A DNA stretch of 64,000 nt from positions 1 to 64,000 of the forward strand of contig JAQZAZ010000001.1 in the NCBI GenBank assembly GCA_029239355.1. Reading direction: 5' to 3'. This DNA is from Sphingobacterium sp. (GTDB taxonomy: Bacteria > Bacteroidota > Bacteroidia > Sphingobacteriales > Sphingobacteriaceae). Shown here in pieces: positions 36,519-45,405 of this stretch. The first letter of the stretch is position 1. Each line of letters begins with the position of its first letter. A program made the translations under genes and the position numbers. The notes under the pieces were generated by a model. That model made no database searches and was not told where the DNA came from. It worked only from the letters and a program-made list of their open reading frames with translations.

Positions 36519-38978
36519 TTAGAATGTATAACCTAGGGTAAACAGAAAATTACGAGGCGCACCTGGGAAGAGGCGAATGTAATCATAACCGCCGACCCAA
36601 TGTGTCTTGTTGGTAATGTTATTCAAGTTTGCTTGCAGCTGTACTTTGCCAATGGTATAGTACAGGGCAGCATTCAACAGACTGTAGGACGGAATGGTTT
36701 GGTTTTGGTTGATCGATAGATTTCTCTTGTCAACATAATTCGCACCTACACCGATCCCCAGGCCTTTTGCCTTCCCGCCAGGAAGAGTATATCTTGTCCA
36801 GATATTCGCCGTATTTTGAGGCGCGTTGGGTTTCTGCTTGTTGAGTTCTTCGTTATTTCCTCCTTCCGTGATTTTGGCATCGTTATAGGCATAGGAAGCA
36901 ATAACGCTCCAATGTGGCAGAATCTGTCCCTGAAGGTCGAATTCTATTCCTTTCGATCGCTCTTTCCCAATTTGCTCCATTAGTTCCGCATTGTCGTCAG
37001 TGGGTGCCGGATACAATGTGTTTTTTTGATGGATTTGATAAACAGCAGCACTGGCCTGAAGTTTGCCATCCAGCCAGGCTGTTTTTACGCCAAATTCAGT
37101 CATATCATTCTCCAGTGGGTCAAATGGCCCGCCAGCATTGGGATTGGCGAGTGCGGATGCCGTCTGTGGATTGTAGCCCTGTACGTATGTTCCATACACA
37201 TTGATCTGGGGATTGACCGTAAATACAGCACCAAATCTGGGTAATAGCACGTCTTGATGCACATTTTCGGCTTGATCGGTTTTATAGCTGGCAATATCCT
37301 TATAGTTTTCATAGCGCAGTCCCAATAATAATTGGAGTGGACCTAGTGTGACCTGATCTTGTAGATAAAGGGCATTGAGGTGGTAATATGTGGGTGCAAC
37401 AAGTGTGGAGGCGTAAAAATATTTACTTCCATCCTGCAATTGCTGGGACTTAAGAGGATTGCTGAGGTCAAAACTTGACACGTTAGGTATGGGATTGCCG
37501 TTTTTGTCCAGTAAATAGTCGTTGATCTTTTTGGGATCAAAACGTGCAATAGTACCTGTGTTATCTTTGTTTCGATATCCGCTTGCTGTAAGCTGTGATC
37601 CGCCTACAGGCAATACTTCCTGTGCATAATCATAGCCCGCTACCAATTTGTGCGCTATCTGCCCTGTGTGGACATGATAATTGAAGAAAGCAGTGATATT
37701 GTCGACAAATCTTTTTCTGTTGCGGATAAACACCTGGCGGGCAACCATATTTTCAATATTGTTTCCTTTACCATCCACGGCGTATGCATTGGCCGATCGA
37801 TGTTCTGAAAGGTCTTCGGCATAGCCTGTCTTCATATACGATGCGTTGAAGCTTAAATGCTCATTAAAACGATGGTTTAATGAAGCGGTGACCATATAGG
37901 TTTGTTCGTTGAGGAAATCATTGGCCGTACTCATCGATTGGCTGATCGGTGTGGAGTAAAGATCGCCATTTGCAAAGATTGACTGCCCGCGGTCGAGTCT
38001 CGAACGCGAATCGTTGTATACCATGTCAAAGTTGATCCGGGTCTTGTCGGATGGAATAAAAGAGAAGGAGGGGGCTAAGACCAAATTTTTATCAAACTGC
38101 AGATCCCTGAAATTCTGTGCATTTTCATAACCGATATTAAGCCTATATAGTAGCGTTTTGTCACTGGTCATCGGGCCCGTAAAATCGGCCAGTGCCCGCA
38201 GGTTGTTAAAACTGCCAACCGAAAATTGTAAGGATTTTCGGGCTTCCTCCAGTGGTTTTTTTGTGACCCGGTTGACTACACCACCGGGACTGGCATTACC
38301 GAATAGGGCCGAAGAAGGTCCTTTTAATACTTCGACACGCTCCAGGTAATTTGCCAGGGGTTGTTTCCAAAATCCTGTTGTCGTCCGTAAGCCATTGACC
38401 AATTGTGTGTTGGATCCACCGTTGATGCGAAAGCCCCGGATCGTGATATCATCGTAAAATGTAAATTGATTTACTCCACTGAAGTTTTTGACAATTTCTC
38501 CTACGCGCATTAACCCTTGATCTGAAATTAACTCTTTGGTGGCATAGGAGACTGACTGTGGCAGGTCGCGGAGTTTTGTCTCTGTTTTGCTTCCTATAAA
38601 GGATTGGGTATTTCGGTAGGACTTTTCCTTGCGGCCATAAATCTCCACCGTCTGAAGGGATTCCGCCACACTGGGCATATGAATCAGTAATGGCGATTGA
38701 TGTGTTGCATCGATATGTATTTTCTGTTTGATGGTTTTAAAACCAATTGCTTTTATCTGGATGTCATAACTTCCATCCGGCAAGGAGGAAAAAACAAAAT
38801 GGCCATGTGTGTCGGTGGCAGTGTGGCTTTTGGTTTTCAATACAGTGATAGTCGCTCCAACAAGGGGATTGTTTTGCTCATCTAGCACTGTGCCCTGAAA
38901 GGGTTGATTTTCTTGCGCGTGGGTTTGGGCCAGGTACATACTCCCTATCAACGCAGCAATCATAGGTAATTTGCGCAT
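36519..38978 (-). CDS. TonB-dependent siderophore receptor
   Basis: An 819-residue outer-membrane receptor of the FhuA/FoxA-type group. Signal peptide 1-21 (THAQ), a carboxypeptidase-regulatory-like domain (27-112), plug (130-255, VLKGPSSALFGNASPGGVVNRVTKKP-type segment) and a 22-strand barrel ending in FLFTLGYTF. The first domain is a Bacteroidota feature. It is divergent from a PchR-like regulator. The siderophore cannot be inferred. Confidence 0.92.
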   Translation of the reverse strand: MRKLPMIAALIGSMYLAQTHAQENQPFQGTVLDEQNNPLVGATITVLKTKSHTATDTHGHFVFSSLPDGSYDIQIKAIGFKTIKQKIHIDATHQSPLLIHMPSVAESLQTVEIYGRKEKSYRNTQSFIGSKTETKLRDLPQSVSYATKELISDQGLMRVGEIVKNFSGVNQFTFYDDITIRGFRINGGSNTQLVNGLRTTTGFWKQPLANYLERVEVLKGPSSALFGNASPGGVVNRVTKKPLEEARKSLQFSVGSFNNLRALADFTGPMTSDKTLLYRLNIGYENAQNFRDLQFDKNLVLAPSFSFIPSDKTRINFDMVYNDSRSRLDRGQSIFANGDLYSTPISQSMSTANDFLNEQTYMVTASLNHRFNEHLSFNASYMKTGYAEDLSEHRSANAYAVDGKGNNIENMVARQVFIRNRKRFVDNITAFFNYHVHTGQIAHKLVAGYDYAQEVLPVGGSQLTASGYRNKDNTGTIARFDPKKINDYLLDKNGNPIPNVSSFDLSNPLKSQQLQDGSKYFYASTLVAPTYYHLNALYLQDQVTLGPLQLLLGLRYENYKDIASYKTDQAENVHQDVLLPRFGAVFTVNPQINVYGTYVQGYNPQTASALANPNAGGPFDPLENDMTEFGVKTAWLDGKLQASAAVYQIHQKNTLYPAPTDDNAELMEQIGKERSKGIEFDLQGQILPHWSVIASYAYNDAKITEGGNNEELNKQKPNAPQNTANIWTRYTLPGGKAKGLGIGVGANYVDKRNLSINQNQTIPSYSLLNAALYYTIGKVQLQANLNNITNKTHWVGGYDYIRLFPGAPRNFLFTLGYTF

Positions 38979-39027
38979 TTTTATTTAAATTTAATCTTAA
39001 TAAGGAGCAAACTTCGATGTTTAGACT

Positions 39028-39035
39028 TATATTTG
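39028..39035 (+). promoter_or_regulatory. -7 element of the PchR-like regulator
   Basis: TATATTTG is a full match to TANNTTTG, 42 bp before the AraC-type start. No TTTG lies at the right distance upstream. The 99-bp divergent gap 38979-39077 should also hold the receptor promoter and the iron/regulator sites, but I cannot pin these. Confidence 0.4.
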
Positions 39036-39077
39036 ACGGAAAAATAATATGCAAATCGGGAATATTAATCAAATCAT

Positions 39078-40151
39078 ATGCATGCGGAAAGTTTAAGGAA
39101 GGTGCTTGATAACAATGCTTCCTTGCAGGAAACCTGGTCTCCTGAAAAGCATGTTGCGGATGAAATGGCGATAACTCCACCACGTTATACGTTTGATATC
39201 CGGAATTTCGCTGAGCGGCCTTTTCAATTTAGGGAAAACCTACTCCAACAATACTCCTCCCGAATGAAAGTTGCCGAGATCAGCATGCCACAGGGATTGC
39301 ATGTGATGCACGCCGAATTGGATTCTACCAGCGATGGCTATATCTGTATTGACAGCGCAGTGCCTTATATTCAATTTTTCTTTGCCCTGAACAGTGACCG
39401 ACACTATTATGTCGATGGAAAATCGCTAGGTAAATTGGCACCTGGTCAGGTACAGGCATTTTTGTTTTGCGCGACGGAGGTAGTGGGTATCTGGCACCGG
39501 CGGCCTGAAGACCGTTTTGTAGAGGTCAATATTTCATTGACCGCATTTGAAGCTTATCTGCCACAGCATGATCCACTACGGCCGACCTTGCGGAATATGC
39601 TGGACCGCGGTCAGTCTGGCGCGCTGTTAACTCAGCCTTTGTTGATCAGCGTTCAGCAGAAGCAGATCCTTCAGGATATGGTAGGGAAGGTGGTAGCTGA
39701 CGAACTGATGGAATTATTTTGCTCAGCAAAACTAATGGAACTGCTGGCGCGGACTTTGGATCAGTACCGTTTACAGGTAATTCCACCAGCGTACACGGCT
39801 GATCTCAGTGGTGAAATGAAAAATCGGATGGCGCAGGCCAAGCGGATTTTAGAAATCCGGATGTCCGATCCCCCTTCACTGGCTGAGCTCGCTGCTGTTT
39901 TGGGGACTAACGAAAATTACCTAAAAAAATACTTTAAAATGTACTACCAAACCACTATTTATGGCTACCTGACAAAATTTCGGATGCAGAAAGCAAGAGA
40001 TTTATTGCAAAAGGGTGAAAAGCCAATAAACGAAATTTCCCGATTTTTAGGGTATAACAATCCAGCCCATTTCTCAGCGAGTTTTAAAAAACATTTTGGA
40101 GTAATGCCAAAACTTATCCATCGGTCGGCCAAAGGACAGCGGGTAGGTTGA
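39078..40151 (+). CDS. AraC-family regulator, PchR-like
   Basis: A 357-residue regulator. The N-terminal sensor (80-240) follows the pattern of PchR, which binds a ferric siderophore. The C-terminal HTH_18 domain (about 255-357) includes SLAELAAVLGTNENYLKKYFK and INEISRFLGYNNPAHFSASFKKHFG. Divergent placement against the siderophore receptor supports a role in ligand-dependent activation of the receptor/PepSY operon. Confidence 0.82.
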   Translation: MHAESLRKVLDNNASLQETWSPEKHVADEMAITPPRYTFDIRNFAERPFQFRENLLQQYSSRMKVAEISMPQGLHVMHAELDSTSDGYICIDSAVPYIQFFFALNSDRHYYVDGKSLGKLAPGQVQAFLFCATEVVGIWHRRPEDRFVEVNISLTAFEAYLPQHDPLRPTLRNMLDRGQSGALLTQPLLISVQQKQILQDMVGKVVADELMELFCSAKLMELLARTLDQYRLQVIPPAYTADLSGEMKNRMAQAKRILEIRMSDPPSLAELAAVLGTNENYLKKYFKMYYQTTIYGYLTKFRMQKARDLLQKGEKPINEISRFLGYNNPAHFSASFKKHFGVMPKLIHRSAKGQRVG

Positions 40152-40275
40152 TTCTGTCGAGCATAAGGGAAATAACTTTATTTTTTACAAGTGTTCAAAC
40201 ATTTAATAATAATTTAAATAATGAATTTTTATTAAAATAATTATAAAAAATAAACGTTATATTGGTGTGTTAATA

Positions 40276-40283
40276 AGGAGAGG
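40276..40283 (+). promoter_or_regulatory. Purine-rich Shine-Dalgarno-like site
   Basis: AGGAGAGG lies 3 bp before the response regulator ATG at 40287. Such sites are rare before genes in this window and it may reflect strong or special initiation; it may also be chance. Confidence 0.35.
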
Positions 40284-40286
40284 ATA

Positions 40287-40943
40287 ATGACCCAAATATT
40301 ATTAGTCGACGACCACCATGTAGTACGCACAGGAATACGGATGCTACTGGAGTCTGACGAAAAACTGGTCGTGACAGATGAAGTAGGAAGTGCCGAAGAT
40401 GCGTTGGTATACCTAGAAAATAGCAAGACGCCCAATCTTGTTTTGACGGATCTGCAAATGAAGGAAATGGATGGTATTTCGCTTATCAAGGTATTGAAAA
40501 AAATATATCCTGAGGTTAAAGTTGCTGTATTGTCCATGTCGGAAGCGCCGGGCACAGTCGTCGAAGCCTTTGACGCCGGTGCTGACGGATACCTATCGAA
40601 GGCTGCGGACTATACCGAAATTTTGTTTGGGATTCAACAGATTGCTGAGGGGAAACCTTATCTGACAAGTTCGATAAGTCTAAGCTTTGTGCGTGATTAC
40701 AAAAATTTCAAGCCAATTGCAGTTGATATAAGTGCCAAGTTAAAGCAGTACGATATTTCTGATCGGGAGTTTGCGGTATTGGAATTGATTGCAGAGGGTC
40801 TTACCAACGGGGAAATTGCTGATAAGATATTTTTAAGTAAACGGACCGTGGAAGGTTATCGCCAGCATCTCATGGAAAAAACAAATACCAGAAATACAGC
40901 ACAGCTCGTCCAATTTGCCTTTCAGAATAATCTACTTCAGTAA
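40287..40943 (+). CDS. NarL/LuxR-type response regulator (orphan)
   Basis: A 218-residue two-component regulator. The receiver domain (1-120) has the acidic pair in LLVDDHH and phospho-acceptor Asp55 in LVLTDLQM; the switch Ser/Thr is in VLSMSEA and the Lys in YLSKAA. The LuxR helix-turn-helix (about 152-218) contains LTNGEIADKIFLSKRTVEGY. No histidine kinase gene is adjacent other than the convergent HTCS, which carries its own receiver. Partner and targets are unknown. Confidence 0.88.
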   Translation: MTQILLVDDHHVVRTGIRMLLESDEKLVVTDEVGSAEDALVYLENSKTPNLVLTDLQMKEMDGISLIKVLKKIYPEVKVAVLSMSEAPGTVVEAFDAGADGYLSKAADYTEILFGIQQIAEGKPYLTSSISLSFVRDYKNFKPIAVDISAKLKQYDISDREFAVLELIAEGLTNGEIADKIFLSKRTVEGYRQHLMEKTNTRNTAQLVQFAFQNNLLQ

Positions 40944-40947
40944 GCTT

Positions 40948-40969
40948 CCAAATACTTAGCCCTATTTGG
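40948..40969. repeat. Weak hairpin between convergent genes
   Basis: CCAAATA (40948-40954) pairs with TATTTGG (40963-40969) across an 8-base loop. There is no U-tract, and an overlapping palindrome (TTTGGCCAAA) offers an alternative fold. It lies in the 135-bp gap between the response regulator and the HTCS gene. It might slow convergent transcription; a terminator call is not supported. Confidence 0.25.
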
Positions 40970-41078
40970 CCAAAATAAGTAACATATCGCTGTAGCTCGC
41001 TGCCCGGTATGATGCTTATACCAGAGATATGATTTCCATCAATGTCGGTATTGCCGGAGTCTACACAATCAGCGCATA

Positions 41079-44000
41079 TCAACTTTCCTTACAGCTGTGC
41101 CGCTGAATATAGTCTGTGGGACTGAGCCCGTACATTTTTTTAAATAAGGTGGTAAAATGCGTCTGATTGGTAAAACCGAGCGCGTAGGCAACCTGCGATA
41201 TGTTTATTTTCTTTTCGAGTAACAGCTTTTCAGCTTGTTGGAGCCGGATATTACGGATAAATTCCCCGGTCGATATGCCGGTTAATGCTTTCACTTTGCG
41301 GTGCAGCTGTACCCGGCTCAGCCCGACCTCGTCAGCTAGAAACTGTACGTTGAACTCCGGATTTTCGAGGTACTGGTTGACGGTTTTTAGGATACGCTCC
41401 ATCAGGAGCTCATCGCTGGATTTGAAGCTGATTGTTTTCACTTTCCCTTCTTGTTGCTGTGCCCCGGAAAATTTACCTTTTACTTTCATGCGGTTCTTGA
41501 TCAGATTTTCGGTAACCATAAAGAGTTCGTCCACCATAAAGGGCTTGGTCAGGTAGGCGTCTGCACCCAGGCCTATACCTTCCATGCGTTCCTCCTGATT
41601 GGACTTTGCTGTAAGCAAGATGACAGGGATATGGTTGGTTATACTGTTGCCCTTGATTTTTTTGACGAGCATATAGCCGTCCATGGCTGGCATGGCGACG
41701 TCAGAGATGATTAAATCAGGTAGCTCAGCAAGGGCCAGCTGGAATCCGTCGCTCCCGTTTTCGGCCACAATAACTTTATAGGCTGATGCGAGTTCCTGAC
41801 GCAAAAACTGTAAAATGTCCTTGTCATCATCGACAACCAGGATTTTGAAATCTGTTTTTTGATAATGGGATCTTGAGGCCGGCTGATTTTGGGCATTGAT
41901 CTTTTCTTTCGTTTCAAAACCCGGTGCATCGGAAGGCTTATAGGCAACGAGATCTTCCTTATTCAGGTGCTTATTGCCCATCGGAAATGTAATGACAAAC
42001 CGGCTTCCGCTGTTGTCCTTTCTATTTTCTGCATAGACTTGGCCACCATGTTTCTCGACCAGCACTTTGGTCAGATGAAGGCCAATGCCCGAGCCCTGGC
42101 GCTGGTTCATAACACCTGCGGCCGATTGATAATAGCGTTTGAAGACATGGCGGATATCGCTATCGGGAATGCCGATGCCCGTGTCGGAAATAACAAGCTG
42201 CAGGCTTTCGCGCGCAAATTGTGTCTGCTGTATCGAAGATAACGAAAGTTCTATTTTCCCGCCATCAGGGGTAAATTTAAAGGCATTGGACACAATGTTG
42301 TGAATGATTTTTTCAAAACTGTTTGCATCTATCCAAAGTGGAATCTCCTCGGATTGACTGTGCACGGTCAGCGCAATACCATGGGCAGTAGCTTGATGAT
42401 CAAAGGCACTGACCACGTTTTTGATAAACGCCACAATGTTAACCTGGGTGAACTTGAGGTTCAGATGTCCGTTTTCAAGCTTACGTATATCAAGCAGCTG
42501 ATTGACCAGATTAAGTATCCGCTGGGCATTGTGGTTCATGTTGAGCAGCGTTGATCTTGTCTGTGGATCGGCTGCCGTCTTCAGTAGCTTATCGATGGGA
42601 CTCATGACCAAGGTCAATGGCGAGCGTATTTCATGTGAGATATCAGTAAACAGCTGCAATCTGAATGCATGTAATTTTTCCAGCCTCCGCTCATGCAGAT
42701 AGTTGCTGATGAGGAAAATAATTCCCAAAATCAACAAAAAATAAATGAAATATGCCAGTCCGCTCAGATACCAGGGGGGCAGGATATGGAGGACAATCGT
42801 CCGGCTCTGTGAATATGCTCCAAATTTGCATGCCCGTATTTCGAGCTCATGATCACCCGAAGACAAATTATTGTAGGTAATCAGATTGACACCGGGCAAG
42901 GTGGCATTCCAGCTTTTGTTGATGCCCTTAATGCGGTATTCATAATACACATTTTCTGGACTGTTAAAATCCATGGTGGACAGCTCAAAGGTGAAATTGT
43001 CATCGTTGTTATGGAAAAAGAATTCTTTGGCCGCCATCAGGTCGTTCCGATAGATCGTACTGCCACTGGGAGACATCCCGGGCTTGATCGGCTGGTTTTT
43101 GACATAAAGGTTGGTAATCAGTACGGGGTAGGCGTAGCTCTGCAAGCGTATTTTTTCTGGATAGAATGTGGTGATGCCCTGCTTGCCTCCGTAATATATT
43201 TTTCCCCCTGCATCTTGGTAGTAAATACCCTTGTTGTAAGATCTGTCGACCAGCCCATCTCCTGTATAATAGTTGACGACCTTTCCGGTCTTGGGGCTTA
43301 GGCAATTGATCCCCTTGAAGCTACTGCACCATATATTGCCTCTCTGGTCCTGCCCTATACCTGATATGACATTGCTTGACAAGCCATTGTTTGTGGTAAA
43401 GCTCGTAATCGCAGCTGATTTTTTGTTGATCTGATAGAGTCCATTATAGGTACCTGCCCAGATATTGCCGACGCCGTCATCCAACAAGGAGAGTGTGATC
43501 TGTTCGGATAGCTTGTTGCCGGTATATTGGAAAAAGCTATTGTTAGCAGGGTCGTAGCAGCTGACCCCTTTGTGGTGCCCCAGCCAGATGAGCCCATCTT
43601 TATCGCTCAATATCGTAAAGATCCAATCGTTGGCCAATGCCCCTTTTTTGGCATTGGTACCATTCATATTGAAACGCTGTGAGGCTTTAGTGTTATTATC
43701 GTATTCCACAAATCCTGCGCCGAAGGTGGCGATATAGATCTTATTGTTTTTGCCGAAGGTAAAGGTCTGCACTTGCTTGTCCGCACAGATACCTAGATAA
43801 TTGGACTGGCCTGTGGCAGGATCAATCTGCCCTAATCCTTTGGTATAGGAGCTGAACCATATTGTGCCATCCGCTGCGGTTTCCAGCTTGGTGATATCTG
43901 CTGCGGTGTGGATTTTCTGATGGGAGATGCCCTGGGGGTCGGCTCTAAATATTCCTTCGTAGTCGACGGCGTACCAGATATTGCCCTTTTGGTCTCTGGT

Positions 44001-45083
44001 GATGGCATTGATGGTCTTTTTGTCGGCCTGTTCGAGATCCAGAATACGCCAGAACTCAAACTGTCGGCTCTGTACGGGAATAAACACCAGTCCCCGCTGG
44101 AACCAGCCCAGCCAGAGATTGTTTTCCCGATCCTGCAGAAAGGTACGGATGCGTCCGTGCCGATAGTCATTGTCCAAATTCGGGAGCTCAGCCCGGGTGC
44201 CTATCAGCGGACTGCGGTTGAGGTCGAGGTACCAGAGGCCGTCGCCCTCTGTGCTGATCAGCAAGTGGTCTTTTTTTGTTTTGGAAAGCTGGATCTCACT
44301 GACCGTCGACTGACTTTTCTCCTTGAAGGCCACCGCTTCGAAGCGATTCTTCGCCGCATCATAACGGCATATCTTGGAGGGCGAGGCAAATATCAGTCTG
44401 CCGTCCGTCTGCTGCACAATATCGTAATTGCCACCCTTGGGCTGCGGAAGCAGGTCGGAGTTGATGCGTTGCACTTGCTTCTGATCAGCGGAAATACGCG
44501 ACACGCCTACGCGGTCTACCGCCACCCAGATACGATGCTGCCGGTCTTCGAAGATACTGCGTGCAAACATACCGCCCATCAATGAATTGAGTCGCGGTAA
44601 TGGCAAGGCTTGCCTCCGTGCCACCTGGATATCGAAAATGCCCCAGCCCGACGTGGCTACCCAAATGCGGCCATCCTTTTTATGGATGATATCCGTGATA
44701 TGGGGCGCAATTTGATTGGGAAAATGTATGCGTACAAAACGGTCCATATTTTCATCATAATACTGCAACCCATTGTTGCAGCCCACCCAGAGCCTTTGGT
44801 TGTGATCTATATACAGGATATTGATATTGTTGCTGGAGATCGATGTGCTGTCATGTACGTCGTGGAGGTATTGGATAAAACGAATGCCGTCAAACTTATT
44901 AAGTCCGTATTCTGTAGCCGTCCATATATAACCATGTTTATCCTGGCATATGCTGTTGGTGAGGTTGGATGAAAGCTCTCCAAAGCCATAGTCCCGATTG
45001 TCATAGATGCGTGTGGCCTGACCTTGGGCATACCATACAAAGGCAAATAAAAAAAATACAGTCGAAAAGAAATCCCTCCACAT
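41079..45083 (-). CDS. Hybrid two-component system sensor-regulator (HTCS)
   Basis: A 1334-residue single-chain sensor and regulator. Signal peptide 1-22 (YAQGQ), about 14 Reg_prop propeller repeats (25-640), a Y_Y_Y domain (about 690-760), a membrane helix near 768-790, HisKA with His817 (DISHEIRSPL), HATPase (NAFKFTPDGG, GSGIGLHL), receiver with Asp1128 (IISDVAMPAMDG) and an AraC HTH_18 domain (about 1230-1334, VAYALGFTNQTHFTTLFKK). It is divergent from GH115, so it most likely senses a xylo-oligosaccharide and activates the xylan genes. The 21-bp TGNAAC arrays described below are proposed as its binding sites. Confidence 0.92.
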   Translation of the reverse strand: MWRDFFSTVFFLFAFVWYAQGQATRIYDNRDYGFGELSSNLTNSICQDKHGYIWTATEYGLNKFDGIRFIQYLHDVHDSTSISSNNINILYIDHNQRLWVGCNNGLQYYDENMDRFVRIHFPNQIAPHITDIIHKKDGRIWVATSGWGIFDIQVARRQALPLPRLNSLMGGMFARSIFEDRQHRIWVAVDRVGVSRISADQKQVQRINSDLLPQPKGGNYDIVQQTDGRLIFASPSKICRYDAAKNRFEAVAFKEKSQSTVSEIQLSKTKKDHLLISTEGDGLWYLDLNRSPLIGTRAELPNLDNDYRHGRIRTFLQDRENNLWLGWFQRGLVFIPVQSRQFEFWRILDLEQADKKTINAITRDQKGNIWYAVDYEGIFRADPQGISHQKIHTAADITKLETAADGTIWFSSYTKGLGQIDPATGQSNYLGICADKQVQTFTFGKNNKIYIATFGAGFVEYDNNTKASQRFNMNGTNAKKGALANDWIFTILSDKDGLIWLGHHKGVSCYDPANNSFFQYTGNKLSEQITLSLLDDGVGNIWAGTYNGLYQINKKSAAITSFTTNNGLSSNVISGIGQDQRGNIWCSSFKGINCLSPKTGKVVNYYTGDGLVDRSYNKGIYYQDAGGKIYYGGKQGITTFYPEKIRLQSYAYPVLITNLYVKNQPIKPGMSPSGSTIYRNDLMAAKEFFFHNNDDNFTFELSTMDFNSPENVYYEYRIKGINKSWNATLPGVNLITYNNLSSGDHELEIRACKFGAYSQSRTIVLHILPPWYLSGLAYFIYFLLILGIIFLISNYLHERRLEKLHAFRLQLFTDISHEIRSPLTLVMSPIDKLLKTAADPQTRSTLLNMNHNAQRILNLVNQLLDIRKLENGHLNLKFTQVNIVAFIKNVVSAFDHQATAHGIALTVHSQSEEIPLWIDANSFEKIIHNIVSNAFKFTPDGGKIELSLSSIQQTQFARESLQLVISDTGIGIPDSDIRHVFKRYYQSAAGVMNQRQGSGIGLHLTKVLVEKHGGQVYAENRKDNSGSRFVITFPMGNKHLNKEDLVAYKPSDAPGFETKEKINAQNQPASRSHYQKTDFKILVVDDDKDILQFLRQELASAYKVIVAENGSDGFQLALAELPDLIISDVAMPAMDGYMLVKKIKGNSITNHIPVILLTAKSNQEERMEGIGLGADAYLTKPFMVDELFMVTENLIKNRMKVKGKFSGAQQQEGKVKTISFKSSDELLMERILKTVNQYLENPEFNVQFLADEVGLSRVQLHRKVKALTGISTGEFIRNIRLQQAEKLLLEKKINISQVAYALGFTNQTHFTTLFKKMYGLSPTDYIQRHSCKES

Positions 45084-45178
45084 TGGTTTATTGGTTTATC
45101 AAGTTGAATATACATATTATTGGGCGACACCAAAAAGAAAAAATAGATTTCAGTCACTTTGAGCCGCTTTTTGGTTCG

Positions 45179-45250
45179 TATGAAACAAATTGAAATAGAT
45201 ATGAAACATGCTTGTCACGCTTTGCAACAAATGCCAAAGGCAATGTAACG
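45179..45250 (+). promoter_or_regulatory. Four-unit direct-repeat operator, proposed HTCS site
   Basis: Four half-sites with core TGNAAC start at 45181, 45202, 45223 and 45244, exactly 21 bp (two helical turns) apart. The first two share TATGAAACA; the others are TTTGCAACA and AATGTAACG. Direct repeats of about 21 bp are what AraC-type domains bind. The core of the last unit ends 31 bp before the -7 element at 45281-45288. The same layout with two units is upstream of the GH43 gene at 53934. Confidence 0.68.
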
Positions 45251-45280
45251 AATGGCAATGCCGCTACGCATGGAGAATAT

Positions 45281-45288
45281 TAATTTTA
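45281..45288 (+). promoter_or_regulatory. -7 element of the GH115 operon
   Basis: TAATTTTA matches TANNTTTG in five of six fixed positions. There is no -33 TTTG at 19-20 bp, as expected for an activator-dependent promoter. Its 31-bp distance from the operator array is identical to that at the GH43 promoter. Transcription would start near 45295. Confidence 0.45.
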
Positions 45289-45405
45289 AATTTCCAGATC
45301 GGCGATAGACCGGCCCCTCCCTTTTTTTGTGTTGATGCAAAACCGGGAGAGTGACTGCTTGGGCTATCGGAGGGTCGGAAAATACCAATTGTAAATAAGG
45401 TTATC

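Larger units (their letters stand above)
45084..45405. promoter_or_regulatory. HTCS-GH115 divergent control region (322 bp)
   Basis: No gene is seen. Bases 45179-45250 hold a four-unit 21-bp repeat array and 45281-45288 a -7-like element. The repeat GGCAATG occurs at 45239-45245 and 45254-45260, overlapping the array's fourth unit. The stretch 45295-45405 would be a long 5' leader for GH115. The HTCS promoter cannot be fixed. Confidence 0.6.

Noticed and set aside
43908..44585. 225-codon plus-strand open frame inside the HTCS gene
   Set aside because: The opposite strand encodes clear Reg_prop repeats; the plus frame has no domain, signal or neighbours.
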